Assembly: GCF_005491425.1 (NCBI RefSeq)
Contig: NZ_CP028083.1
Span: 272,001-336,000, forward strand
Origin: Lysinibacillus sp. SGAir0095
Lineage (GTDB): Bacteria > Bacillota > Bacilli > Bacillales_A > Planococcaceae
Length of the DNA stretch: 64,000 nt
Direction of reading: 5' to 3'
A program made the position numbers and the translations under genes. Below, piece by piece: positions 47,990 through 57,325 of the stretch. Within the stretch, counting starts at the first letter, position 1. Every line of letters starts with the position of its first letter. The notes beneath the pieces are model-generated. The model saw only the letters and a program-made list of their open reading frames with translations, had not been told where the DNA came from and did not search any database.

Positions 47990-50161
47990 TTGAAACGAAG
48001 GATTTTTGCAGGGGGTATATTAGTAGTAACGATTGCGATTATTTCTAGTGTTGTATTCTTCTTTTTTGGGCAAAAACTTGAAGTAATGAGTGCATCAACT
48101 GTCATGGTAAAGCAGCCTTATCATGTTCACTTTTCTAAAGCCGTTGCGGAGAACAGTATTAAGGATCGAGCAATTTTTGTAACCAATTCCGATGGAGACA
48201 GGGTGAATGCAACCATTACACTACAGGAAAACCAACAATCGCTAACGGTTGAAGATTTAAAGCCAGGTCAATATGTTCTGCATATTGAAGAAAAAGCATT
48301 TGAAAAAAAATCATTAAATACTAAAAAACAGGTGATTGAATTTAAAGTCATCGAGGAAATAGAGAAGATTTCATCAGTTCAAGATTTACAAGACTACTTC
48401 CATACTATTTTAAACAGAGAATCAAAAAATCAAGATCTCTCAACAGGAGCTACAGAGGAAATTGAAGAGGTAGCAACTTTTAACGAGGCGTCTGATAAGG
48501 CGAGTTCAGGAGCGGGAGCTGGGTCAACCCATTCTACAACAAATAACCAAGTTGATGACATTGAAGAAGGTGATATTGTTGCAACTGATGGTAAATTTAT
48601 CTATTCCATCCTTGATAATCAGGTTGTCATAACAGATGCAACGAAGCCAAATTTAAAAATCGCAAGTAAAATCACATTAGACTCAAATAGCTATCCGACC
48701 CAATTAATGGTTCATAACGATATTCTGATAGTCATTACCGATCAATACATTGAGACGAAAAAGGATGGATATGTAAGTGGGATTAGTATGACAAAGGCTT
48801 CCTTTTACAATGTAAAGGATGCAGCGAAGCCGAAATTGATTAGAGAAATTGGGCAAGATGGATATGTAAATGGCGTTCGTAAATACGACAATACACTGTA
48901 TATCGTGACAAATAAAACGCCGGATTACTGGTTGCTGGCGGAACAGAGTGATGTTGAGCTTCGACCGTATATCTATGATAGTGCGGAAGGTGAAGAGTTG
49001 GAGCCGATGGAAATTGAAAAATTAACGATTCTACCTGGCTCAAGTGAACCGAATTATACGGTTATTACTGCCATTGACTTAGCTAATTTTGAAAACGAAA
49101 AAATCGAAACAAAAGGATTTTTAGGTGGGAGTTCTGCCCTCTATATGTCCAAGGAAGCGTTATATTTAACAGCTGTAAACTACTTGCCGATAACAACTTT
49201 TGAAGAGAACAGTTCGTCAAAAATTGCTTCAGATATGGCAATCATGCCGGCTTTAGCATCAGATACGGAAATCTATAAATTTTCCATTGATGGGACGGAT
49301 GTAGAATTTAAAGCAACTACATCTATAAAGGGGTCGATACTAAATCAATTTTCGATGGATGAACATGATGGTTATTTCCGCGTGGCAACAACAGAAGGGA
49401 ATATTTTTGGAGATGCAGATGAACCTACCAAGAATCACTTATTTATCTATAATGAAAATCTAGAAAAAGTAGGAGAGGTAACAGATCTTGCTAAGGGGGA
49501 AAAAATTTACTCTGCTCGGTTTATGGGGGATAAAGCCTATATTGTAACCTTTAAGCAGGTAGATCCTTTATTTGTAATTGACCTGCAAAATCCGAAAAAG
49601 CCTGAAGTGTTGGGAGAATTAAAAATTCCAGGCTTCAGTAATTATCTCCATCCTTTAGATGAAAACCATTTGATAGGAATTGGCTATGATACTGAAAACA
49701 GGGTGGATGGTGTTTCAAAAGAGCCATTTACAACAACGACGGGAATTAAAGTGTCCTTGTTCGATATTACGGACTACGCTAATCCAAAGGAACAAGATAG
49801 CGTTGTAATAGGAGGACGTGGTACGCATTCAGAGGTTGAATATAATCACAAAGCCTTGTTTAGAAATGAAAAGAACAACTACTATGGTTTCCCGGTGATT
49901 GTTTATGAAGGGAAAGGTGAGTATGATGTTGAATATAAAGGTTCTGGAGCTGTTGTTTACGAGATTACTGCAGAAAATGGTATTAAATTAAAGGGTGATT
50001 TAGTGAAGCCTGCAGAAGACGGCGAGGAATATGAGGATTGGGAATCGCTTGTCTCTCGTTTGATGTATATTAACGATACGCTGTACACGGTTTCTAGAGA
50101 AGAAGTGAAAAGCTACAACTTAGATACATTCAAAGAAATTAGTAGTGTGAAAATCAACTAA
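47990..50161 (+). CDS. Membrane-anchored beta-propeller domain protein
   Basis: 723 residues from TTG 47990 (GGAG 8 nt upstream; GTG 47981 overlaps the SD). Signal anchor MKRRIFAGGILVVTIAIISS, an Ig-like segment (about 30-115), then the secreted beta-propeller domain beginning TTNNQVDDIEEGDIVATDGK-FIYSI, with repeated blades (LDNQVVITDAT, YNVKDAAKPKLI, FVIDLQNPKKPEVLG, LFDITDYANPKEQD). This family (secreted C-terminal beta-propeller proteins) is widespread in Bacillales and archaea without a defined role; surface binding is likely. Confidence 0.85.
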   Translation: MKRRIFAGGILVVTIAIISSVVFFFFGQKLEVMSASTVMVKQPYHVHFSKAVAENSIKDRAIFVTNSDGDRVNATITLQENQQSLTVEDLKPGQYVLHIEEKAFEKKSLNTKKQVIEFKVIEEIEKISSVQDLQDYFHTILNRESKNQDLSTGATEEIEEVATFNEASDKASSGAGAGSTHSTTNNQVDDIEEGDIVATDGKFIYSILDNQVVITDATKPNLKIASKITLDSNSYPTQLMVHNDILIVITDQYIETKKDGYVSGISMTKASFYNVKDAAKPKLIREIGQDGYVNGVRKYDNTLYIVTNKTPDYWLLAEQSDVELRPYIYDSAEGEELEPMEIEKLTILPGSSEPNYTVITAIDLANFENEKIETKGFLGGSSALYMSKEALYLTAVNYLPITTFEENSSSKIASDMAIMPALASDTEIYKFSIDGTDVEFKATTSIKGSILNQFSMDEHDGYFRVATTEGNIFGDADEPTKNHLFIYNENLEKVGEVTDLAKGEKIYSARFMGDKAYIVTFKQVDPLFVIDLQNPKKPEVLGELKIPGFSNYLHPLDENHLIGIGYDTENRVDGVSKEPFTTTTGIKVSLFDITDYANPKEQDSVVIGGRGTHSEVEYNHKALFRNEKNNYYGFPVIVYEGKGEYDVEYKGSGAVVYEITAENGIKLKGDLVKPAEDGEEYEDWESLVSRLMYINDTLYTVSREEVKSYNLDTFKEISSVKIN

Positions 50162-50167
50162 AGATTA

Positions 50168-50205
50168 GGCGATGAAAAGAGTGATTCTTTCATCGCCATT
50201 TTTAT
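50168..50205 (+). terminator. Terminator of the beta-propeller gene
   Basis: GGCGATGAAA / TTTCATCGCC then ATTTTT. Confidence 0.82.
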
Positions 50206-50232
50206 GCTAGTCTTTATTATTATGACATTCGT

Positions 50233-51681
50233 TTACTTTTGAGAGGCTAAAATTTCACTCACTGTTACGCATTCGTAGCCTTGCTTTTGCAAATAATTTA
50301 AGACACTTTCTAAACCATCGGCAGTCGATTGGTGAATATCGTGCATTAAAATGATATCGTTATTTTTAATATTCTTCTGAACCATAGGTAGTAGCTTACT
50401 AGAATCACGATACTTCCAATCCAATGTATCAATTGTCCACAAGACAACGGGCATATTGATTAAATCCGTAACCTGTTTATTCTTGGCTCCATAAGGTGGG
50501 CGGAAAACACTAGGATAATGGCCAGTTACCTTATAGATTATATTATTCGTGGAGCTTACTTTTGATAGCACACTTTTGGAGGTTAGTTTTGTTAGCCTTG
50601 CATGGTCCCATGTATGGTTTCCGATCTCATGGCCACGAGCTAATACGTCCTTTACAACAGATGCATTACCTTCAACTCGCTCCCCGACCATGAAAAACGT
50701 TGCCTTTGCGTGATATTTATCTAACGTATTTAAAATTTGATTCGTAATTTTTTTGTGTGGTCCATCATCAAAGGTTAGAGCAACCCGTTTGCTCACATTT
50801 CCCTTTTGATCAGAGGTAAGAATTGTAATTTCACTCTTCGTTTCAGTTTGAAATTCAGCTGCTAAAATAGGGTTAATAAATGTCAATGGAATTGAGAGTG
50901 AAGGAGATCCTATCGATTTATTCGAAAACTCGCCTTTATTATAATAAAGTACTAATGAATCATTTTCGATAGCGAAACGATCATAGCGTTCCCAATAAGG
51001 ATAGGAAGCATGATTCCATTTTGAGAGATTAATATTTTTTTTATAGCCTTTTTGTTCCAGCATTTTTTGACGAACGTATTTTGATAGTTTTTCAAGATTG
51101 GAGACATCCTGATTAAATAAAATCCTTGGAAAAATTCGATTTCCCGTTTTTACATTAAAGACAACAGTATTAAAGGATTCTTCAATATTTTTACCTTCTA
51201 ATTCTAGTTGTTTCGTAAAGATAATAGAGTAATAGGCTTGCTTGTATTTACTAATCTTTACTTGGATTTTTAGATTACTTTTAAGGTATGGATTTTCCTT
51301 TTTCTTCTGCTCGGCTGCTGATAGATATTGTTGTTTTGAAGTCTCTATGTATTTGGTAATTTCTTTATTGATCTTTTCATACTTTGTTGTTGGATACATG
51401 ATGGAATAGGGGGGTGTTGAATTGTTCGGCGTTTCATTAAAAAGGCGGATACCATCAAAGTCAGATGGAACTTCAACGACTGATAAAGTTGGCGTTTTGC
51501 CCTTTTCCTCCATTTCTACTTTTGTAGTATTTTCATGAGCGCCTTCAGGAGGGCTACTAGCAGAAACAGTGGAAGCTTGGTATTTTGAATCGCCAGATAT
51601 GAAAATAAACATCCCGATGAATGCAGTTAACATACATATGGAACTTAGTAATAAAACATCTAACCATTTATGATGTTTCAT
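50233..51681 (-). CDS. Polysaccharide deacetylase PdaC-like with DUF4163/DUF3298 region
   Basis: 482 residues. One N-terminal membrane anchor (about 7-29), a middle domain (about 65-280) of the DUF4163/DUF3298 type containing the pattern YSIIFTKQLELEGKNIEESF, and a C-terminal NodB domain: catalytic base in RVALTFDDGPHKK, metal His pair in GHEIGNHTWDHARL, RPPYGAKN, LWTIDTLDW and LMHDIH. The same architecture as B. subtilis PdaC (467 residues), which deacetylates MurNAc in peptidoglycan. Extracytoplasmic. Confidence 0.88.
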   Translation of the reverse strand: MKHHKWLDVLLLSSICMLTAFIGMFIFISGDSKYQASTVSASSPPEGAHENTTKVEMEEKGKTPTLSVVEVPSDFDGIRLFNETPNNSTPPYSIMYPTTKYEKINKEITKYIETSKQQYLSAAEQKKKENPYLKSNLKIQVKISKYKQAYYSIIFTKQLELEGKNIEESFNTVVFNVKTGNRIFPRILFNQDVSNLEKLSKYVRQKMLEQKGYKKNINLSKWNHASYPYWERYDRFAIENDSLVLYYNKGEFSNKSIGSPSLSIPLTFINPILAAEFQTETKSEITILTSDQKGNVSKRVALTFDDGPHKKITNQILNTLDKYHAKATFFMVGERVEGNASVVKDVLARGHEIGNHTWDHARLTKLTSKSVLSKVSSTNNIIYKVTGHYPSVFRPPYGAKNKQVTDLINMPVVLWTIDTLDWKYRDSSKLLPMVQKNIKNNDIILMHDIHQSTADGLESVLNYLQKQGYECVTVSEILASQK

Positions 51682-51808
51682 GGTCTTGCTCCTTTCTGTT
51701 TAAATAATTATTCTACTTAAATTAAAAATAAACAAAAATATGTATTGAGATATGTGAATCTGTTCGATAATATGAGCATGGAGAAAAAAGGAGATTAACG
51801 AAAAATTT

Positions 51809-52558
51809 ATGAATAAAGAACAACAATATGAATTAGCCCTTGATTGTTTATTACTAGCTGGCCGGCTTATGATGGAAAGTGGTGCAGAAACCTATAGGGT
51901 GGAAGATACGATGCTTCGAATGGCTCGCTCACAAAACATTGAAGATGCACAAAGCTATGTTACACCGACAGGGATTATCCTATCATTAGGAAAAAGACAG
52001 GTAACAAAAATTACTTCAATTCCAACAAGGATTACTGATTTGCATAAGATTGCTAAAGTCAATAACGTTTCTCGTAAGCTTTCAGTTCAAATGATAACAT
52101 TGGAAGAAGCCTTTGACGAGTTAAGAATGATACAAAAAACAAATTATTTCTTGCCAATTCACATTCAGATGTTAGCCGCCTCTATAGCCAGCAGTTGCTT
52201 TTTAATTTTGTTTAACGGGTATAAATCCGATATGCCGGCAGCCTTTGTAGCAGGGGGGATAGGTTTTGCCGTTGTGACTGTTATTCAAGAAATGACTAAA
52301 GTAAAATTTTTCTCGGAATTTCTTGCGGCATTAGTTGTGGGCTTAGTTGCTTCTCTTGCAGTCCACTTTGGATTAGGGACGGAGATGGATAAAATTATTG
52401 TTGGAGCAGTAATGCCTCTAGTTCCAGGATTGGTCATAACAAATGCAGTTCGAGATTTAATGGCTGGCCACTTTACAGCAGGAATTGCAAAAGGAGCTGA
52501 AGCATTTTTAACAGCGTTTGCAATTGGTGCTGGCATAGCGGTCATTGTTGCTTTTTAG
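51809..52558 (+). CDS. Threonine/serine exporter family protein, ThrE N-part (DUF1212)
   Basis: 249 residues. The soluble N-terminal portion LALDCLLLAGRLMMESGAET-YRVEDTMLRMA is the ThrE/YjjP signature, followed by five helices (from about residue 118). AAGGAG precedes it. Bacillales split the ThrE exporter in two genes; the second half is the next gene, which overlaps out of phase by start context. Together they should export threonine or serine, or act as a related dicarboxylate exporter. Confidence 0.88.
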   Translation: MNKEQQYELALDCLLLAGRLMMESGAETYRVEDTMLRMARSQNIEDAQSYVTPTGIILSLGKRQVTKITSIPTRITDLHKIAKVNNVSRKLSVQMITLEEAFDELRMIQKTNYFLPIHIQMLAASIASSCFLILFNGYKSDMPAAFVAGGIGFAVVTVIQEMTKVKFFSEFLAALVVGLVASLAVHFGLGTEMDKIIVGAVMPLVPGLVITNAVRDLMAGHFTAGIAKGAEAFLTAFAIGAGIAVIVAF

Positions 52559-52568
52559 GAGAGTGGAT

Positions 52569-53051
52569 ATGGAGTTAATCATACAATTAATATTTAGTTT
52601 TATATTTACGGCATGCTTTGCTGTAATTTTTAACGCACCGACTAAAGCGATTCCTTATTGCGGTTTTGTTGGAGCTATAGGGTGGATAATTTATTATGTG
52701 CTCATACAATTTGATGTAACAGAAGTACAGGCATCCTTTATAGGGGCATTTGTCGTTGCAATCGTGGCGCAAATTTTTGCCCGCCGTTTTAAAATGCCGA
52801 TGATTATCTTTAATGTATCAGGAATTATTCCACTAGTTCCTGGTGGTATTGCATATAATACTATGCGTAATATTGTAGAACTAGACTATAATATGGGTAT
52901 TCAAAACGGGATGAGAGCCTTTATGATCTCAGGTGCCATCGCTATGGGACTTGTGTTTGCAGAAGTAATTATCCAATTAATGATGAAGTTTTTTAAAACA
53001 GGTCTTACTTCAATGCAATCCTTTGCTCGTGCAAAGAGAAGGCAAAAATAG
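52569..53051 (+). CDS. Threonine/serine exporter family protein, ThrE_2 part (DUF3815)
   Basis: 160 residues from ATG 52569 (GGAG 7 nt upstream). Five helices: MELIIQLIFSFIFTACFAVI, APTKAIPYCGFVGAIGWIIY, FIGAFVVAIVAQIFARRFKM, the central SGIIPLVPGGIAYNTMRNIV and the C-terminal helix. This is the C-terminal half of ThrE encoded separately, 10 nt after the first half, so the two likely form one complex. Basic C-tail. Terminator follows. Confidence 0.88.
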   Translation: MELIIQLIFSFIFTACFAVIFNAPTKAIPYCGFVGAIGWIIYYVLIQFDVTEVQASFIGAFVVAIVAQIFARRFKMPMIIFNVSGIIPLVPGGIAYNTMRNIVELDYNMGIQNGMRAFMISGAIAMGLVFAEVIIQLMMKFFKTGLTSMQSFARAKRRQK

Positions 53052-53063
53052 AATCGATAAAAA

Positions 53064-53106
53064 AGAAAGGCTACTTTTTAATTCGTAGGTAGCCTTTCTT
53101 TTATTT
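53064..53106 (+). terminator. Terminator of the exporter operon
   Basis: GAAAGGCTAC / GGTAGCCTTTC then TTTTATTT. Confidence 0.85.
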
Positions 53107-53125
53107 ATCTTAGCTAAAAATAGAT

Positions 53126-55153
53126 TTATTTGACCGAGTTTAACGTTAGCTGAGCAATTGCTTTTTCAGATACAGGTTTACTAATCAGATAACCTTGAAT
53201 AGCGTCACAGCCATACTCCTGTAGAAGTTTTTGTTGTTCTATCGTTTCGACACCTTCTGCCAACACCGTTAAGTTCATAGATTTACCGAATTGAACCATT
53301 CCATGTATTAATCGTTGAGTTTTTTCAGACTGAAGAAGCGAATGAATAAACGTCTGATCGATTTTCAAAGTTTCGATAGGTAGAAGCTGCATATAACGGA
53401 ATGACGCATAGCCTGTACCAAAATCATCAAGGATAAAGACGATTCCCTCTTCTTCAAGCTGACGCATTTGTTTAATAATTGACGTCTCTGCCTCAGCCTC
53501 TAATGCAAATTTCTCTGTAATTTCAATTTGTATTAGATTAGCAGGGCATTGTGTGCTTTCTAAAGTCGATAAAATCGATTTTGCCATGTTTTTATCACGG
53601 AATTCGCGAACGGATAAGTTAATCGTTACTTTTAAATCGAGTCCTGCTTTCTCCCATTTAACAGCTTGCTTACATGCTTCTTCAATAACGAATGATCCAA
53701 TGTTATTAATTAACCCTGTTTCCTCAGCGATAGGAATTAATTCTTCAGGTTTTACTACCCCGATTTCATCATCTTCCCAACGAACCAATGCTTCAACAGC
53801 CAAAATTTTACCTGTGTGAATATCCACTTGTGGTTGATAAAATACCTTTAAATTTTGTTGATCAAGTGCCAGTAATAATCGTTTTTCGATAATTGATTTA
53901 CGGTTAATCGCTTTATGTGTTGCATTTGATAATGAGACAATATTATCTCCACCTGCTTCACGGACATTAGCGATGGTAGCAAGTGATGCCTTCATTAAAT
54001 GTGGGAATGTTGACTGATCCTGTGGTGAACGTGTAATACCTCCACTAATCGAAATAGGGACAGCCACATTTCCAGTGTAGATTGGGTTTTGTTTTAAATA
54101 AGTTAAGAACCCTTGAGTAAACCATTCGCCAAGTGGTGTAATAACCACAAATTCATGCTCATTGATTCGAGCCATTTCACTGTCTTGGAAGTATATTTTC
54201 ATTCTTTTTGTAAATTCTGTAATTAAATTTTCTTCCATTTGACTATTATGAAGTTCTTTAATTGTGTAATATTTATCGATACTAATATAAACAAAAGAGA
54301 AGTGACGTTTCTCTTCAATCATATCATTTACTACTTGTTCCAAACGGTGAGCATTCATCAAGCCAGTTTCTGGGTCAATGTAAGCAATCTTTTCAAGCTG
54401 ATGTTTCATTTTTCTTTCGTTTGTAATGTCTTTTTCAAATAATACAAATTCATAATTTTTCGTAGTCGGTGAGTACGTCGGGATAGCAGTTAAATGCACC
54501 CAATAAGGTGAGCCATCCTTTGTGATTTTTTCTACATCACCTTCCCATATCTGGCCTAAGTTAATGGTTTTCCAAATGGAATCCGTAACTTTCATACTGC
54601 TTTCGGTATCAGGAAACAGCTGCCAGAATGTTTTGCCTAAAACTCGCTTTGGCGTCCAGTGACTGATTGTTAAAAAGTTTTGGTTACAGTTTAGAATCAA
54701 TCCCTCTGCATCTATAGTTACTACCATATAGGAAGAGTAAAGGCCGTTCATTAGATCCTTCAATACTTGCATGGAGTCATCCATTCGAGTGTAGGACTCC
54801 TCTAAAATACACGTAACTAAAACGGCAGGTTCATTGTTGAACAAGACATTTGAGGTAATTATTGCTGAATCTGTCATTGTATCTGATTTTGTTAAAAGTT
54901 GAACTTTTTCAAAAAGCAATGACTCTTTTCCTAATAACAGATTTTGGTAGGCTTCCGCTGATAGAGAAGATAGTAAACCTGTCTTAATGGCAGAAGGGGT
55001 AATCAGAAAGTCCTCCACCTCATAACCAAAGTATTTCTTGCTTAAATCGTTCCAAGTAAGTACTTCACCATTTCGATTTAGTACAAAAGAAGGGAAAGGG
55101 GACAAATTTACCAGGTTTTCATCTATTGCCATGTTTGTTTTCTCTTGGTTCAT
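53126..55153 (-). CDS. PAS-degenerate GGDEF-EAL cyclic-di-GMP phosphodiesterase
   Basis: 675 residues, no membrane helix. Two PAS domains (about 12-110 and 128-245), then a GGDEF-like domain whose signature reads ARINEHEFVVI in place of GGDEF, so it cannot make c-di-GMP, and a C-terminal EAL domain (about 425-670). EAL has all visible catalytic elements: VEALVRW, NLSVREF, IEITEKF, LDDFGTGYASFRYM, LKIDQTF, LAEGVET and QGYLISKP. It should hydrolyse c-di-GMP under control of the PAS sensors. Single gene. Confidence 0.92.
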   Translation of the reverse strand: MNQEKTNMAIDENLVNLSPFPSFVLNRNGEVLTWNDLSKKYFGYEVEDFLITPSAIKTGLLSSLSAEAYQNLLLGKESLLFEKVQLLTKSDTMTDSAIITSNVLFNNEPAVLVTCILEESYTRMDDSMQVLKDLMNGLYSSYMVVTIDAEGLILNCNQNFLTISHWTPKRVLGKTFWQLFPDTESSMKVTDSIWKTINLGQIWEGDVEKITKDGSPYWVHLTAIPTYSPTTKNYEFVLFEKDITNERKMKHQLEKIAYIDPETGLMNAHRLEQVVNDMIEEKRHFSFVYISIDKYYTIKELHNSQMEENLITEFTKRMKIYFQDSEMARINEHEFVVITPLGEWFTQGFLTYLKQNPIYTGNVAVPISISGGITRSPQDQSTFPHLMKASLATIANVREAGGDNIVSLSNATHKAINRKSIIEKRLLLALDQQNLKVFYQPQVDIHTGKILAVEALVRWEDDEIGVVKPEELIPIAEETGLINNIGSFVIEEACKQAVKWEKAGLDLKVTINLSVREFRDKNMAKSILSTLESTQCPANLIQIEITEKFALEAEAETSIIKQMRQLEEEGIVFILDDFGTGYASFRYMQLLPIETLKIDQTFIHSLLQSEKTQRLIHGMVQFGKSMNLTVLAEGVETIEQQKLLQEYGCDAIQGYLISKPVSEKAIAQLTLNSVK

Positions 55154-55582
55154 TCGTTACTCACTCCTAAATAGCCGTAAATTCATACTATTTATTATAA
55201 AGATTTAGTGGCAAATAGTCACTATTAAAGTGTTGGGAAGTTTTTGTTTAAAAACCATTAGGGGTAAAAAAGTAATGTTAGAGTAGAAAAAATTTAAATA
55301 AAAGATTGATAATAGATAAAACGAACTATTTAGGGTCACGAATAAAGTATTTTCCGATTAGCTTGTGTGATGCGAAATCTTGTCTTTTTGTGTTTTTAGC
55401 CTAAGGAAAGCAATCTGCTCGTTTGGATTAGTTTCTTACGACTTTAGGTGGTTGGCAATTTTTAGGCTTTGCATTATGCTTATATATATTACGGGTTACG
55501 AAACAAAAATATAATCGACATTGTGATCACTTTCCATACGAAGAATAACATCAAGAGTGTGTCAATGGAATGAGAGTTAGGG

Positions 55583-57325
55583 GTGAATGTTTTGAAAACT
55601 GTTTTTTCATATGTAAAGCCATATAAATGGCCAGTATTAATTGCATTATTTTTAATGTTTACTGAGTTAGTCGTCGAGCTCACCCAACCTTTAATCATTG
55701 CAAAGATAATCGATGATGGAATTGTCGTAAAGGATATCGGAACGATTGGGTTTTGGGGGATAATCTTACTAATTTTAGCCTTCGCTGCATTTGCTAGTGG
55801 TGTAATTAACTCCTATTTTTCATCTCATGTAGCACAAAGCTTTGCTTATGATTTGAGAAATGCTTTATTCAGTAAGATTCAAGCCTTTACGATGACAACT
55901 TATTTACGCTTTCCTACATCAGGATTGATTACTAGGCTAACAAGTGATGTGCAACAGGTGCAGTCTGTATTATTCATGAGTCTGCGAATTATGATTCGAG
56001 CACCACTATCTGCTTTGGGAAGTTTAGTGATGGCATTTTTCGTTAATCCAAAAATGGCAATGTTTTTACTAATAGGGACACCTATTTTGATTGTTTTCTT
56101 AGTGATTATTGTGAAGAAAGGTGTACATCTATTTAGTGAAGTGCAAAGTAAGCTAGATCGTGTAAATCGGGTTCTTCAGGAAAATTTGCAAGCAATTCGA
56201 TTAGTAAAAGCCTATATGCGCGGCGGTTATGAAAATAGCAGGTTTCAAAAGGTTTCTAGCCATTTACAGCTCGATACAGTGAAGGCCCTTCGAATAATGG
56301 AGCTTATTCAACCGGTATTATTATTTGTCATGAATGTAAGCTTATTAGCTGCTCTGTGGTTTGGTTCAATGGATGTTCGAAACGGTGATGCCCAGGTAGG
56401 GGAGCTAGTAGCAGTTGTCAACTATGCTTTAAGAATGACAGGTTCTTTTTCGATGTTTGCATTTATCATTATTGCCATCTCTCGTGCAAAGGCTTCATCT
56501 GAACGAATGGAGGAAATTCTTCTAATCGAAAAGGGAACCGAGACATACGCTACTTCTTCTAATCCGTTAAGTATAAATTCTGATGACAATGAAGCGATTC
56601 GATTTGAAAATGTAACTTTCCAATACCCAAATACAAAAAAGAATGTCCTTCAAGATATCTCCTTCTCTGTTGAATCAGGCGAAAAGCTAGCGATCATGGG
56701 AGCAACTGGTGCAGGTAAGTCGACGCTTCTTAACCTGCTACCGAGATTTTACGAGCCAACTAAGGGGGCAATCTTCGTAAATGGTCGAGATATAAAGGAT
56801 TGGTCACTGGAAGAACTAAGAGCGATTATCGGCTATGTCCCACAAAGCTCGATGTTATTTACAGGTTCTATTTATGAAAATGTAAGCTGGGGTAAACAGG
56901 GTGCTTCTATGGATGAAGTGGTGCTTGCCACTACAAATGCTCAAATACATCAAACTGTTGAAAGTTTCCCGAATGGATATAATACAAGAGTTGGCCAAAA
57001 AGGGGTTAATCTTTCCGGCGGACAAAAACAACGCCTATCTATTGCTCGTGCTCTAATAAGAAATTCTTCAATATTAATCTTGGATGATAGTACAAGTGCG
57101 TTGGATGTAAAAACAGAGACTGCCTTCTGGGATGCGATAGAAGGGGAACGAGCTACAATGCTGGTGGTCACCCAAAAGATTCGAACTGCAAAAGGAGCGG
57201 ATCGAATTCTTTTGTTGGATGAAGGATTTGCAATTGGTTATGGAACACATGAAGAACTGCTCAAAACAAATGCTCGTTACAATCAAATTGTTATGTCACA
57301 ACAAGAGCAAGAGGGTGAGGCGTGA
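55583..57325 (+). CDS. ABC exporter half-transporter with degenerate NBD
   Basis: 580 residues. Six-helix exporter domain (about 1-320), then the ATPase: Walker A GATGAGKST (about 372), intact signature LSGGQKQRLS (about 475), Walker B ILILDDSTSALD with Asp in place of the catalytic Glu, and Gln in place of the H-loop His (MLVVTQKIRT). It overlaps the next ABC gene by 4 nt. The pair forms a heterodimer of the YfiBC/BmrCD/LmrCD kind with one consensus and one degenerate ATP site. Substrate likely drugs or lipids. Confidence 0.92.
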   Translation: MNVLKTVFSYVKPYKWPVLIALFLMFTELVVELTQPLIIAKIIDDGIVVKDIGTIGFWGIILLILAFAAFASGVINSYFSSHVAQSFAYDLRNALFSKIQAFTMTTYLRFPTSGLITRLTSDVQQVQSVLFMSLRIMIRAPLSALGSLVMAFFVNPKMAMFLLIGTPILIVFLVIIVKKGVHLFSEVQSKLDRVNRVLQENLQAIRLVKAYMRGGYENSRFQKVSSHLQLDTVKALRIMELIQPVLLFVMNVSLLAALWFGSMDVRNGDAQVGELVAVVNYALRMTGSFSMFAFIIIAISRAKASSERMEEILLIEKGTETYATSSNPLSINSDDNEAIRFENVTFQYPNTKKNVLQDISFSVESGEKLAIMGATGAGKSTLLNLLPRFYEPTKGAIFVNGRDIKDWSLEELRAIIGYVPQSSMLFTGSIYENVSWGKQGASMDEVVLATTNAQIHQTVESFPNGYNTRVGQKGVNLSGGQKQRLSIARALIRNSSILILDDSTSALDVKTETAFWDAIEGERATMLVVTQKIRTAKGADRILLLDEGFAIGYGTHEELLKTNARYNQIVMSQQEQEGEA

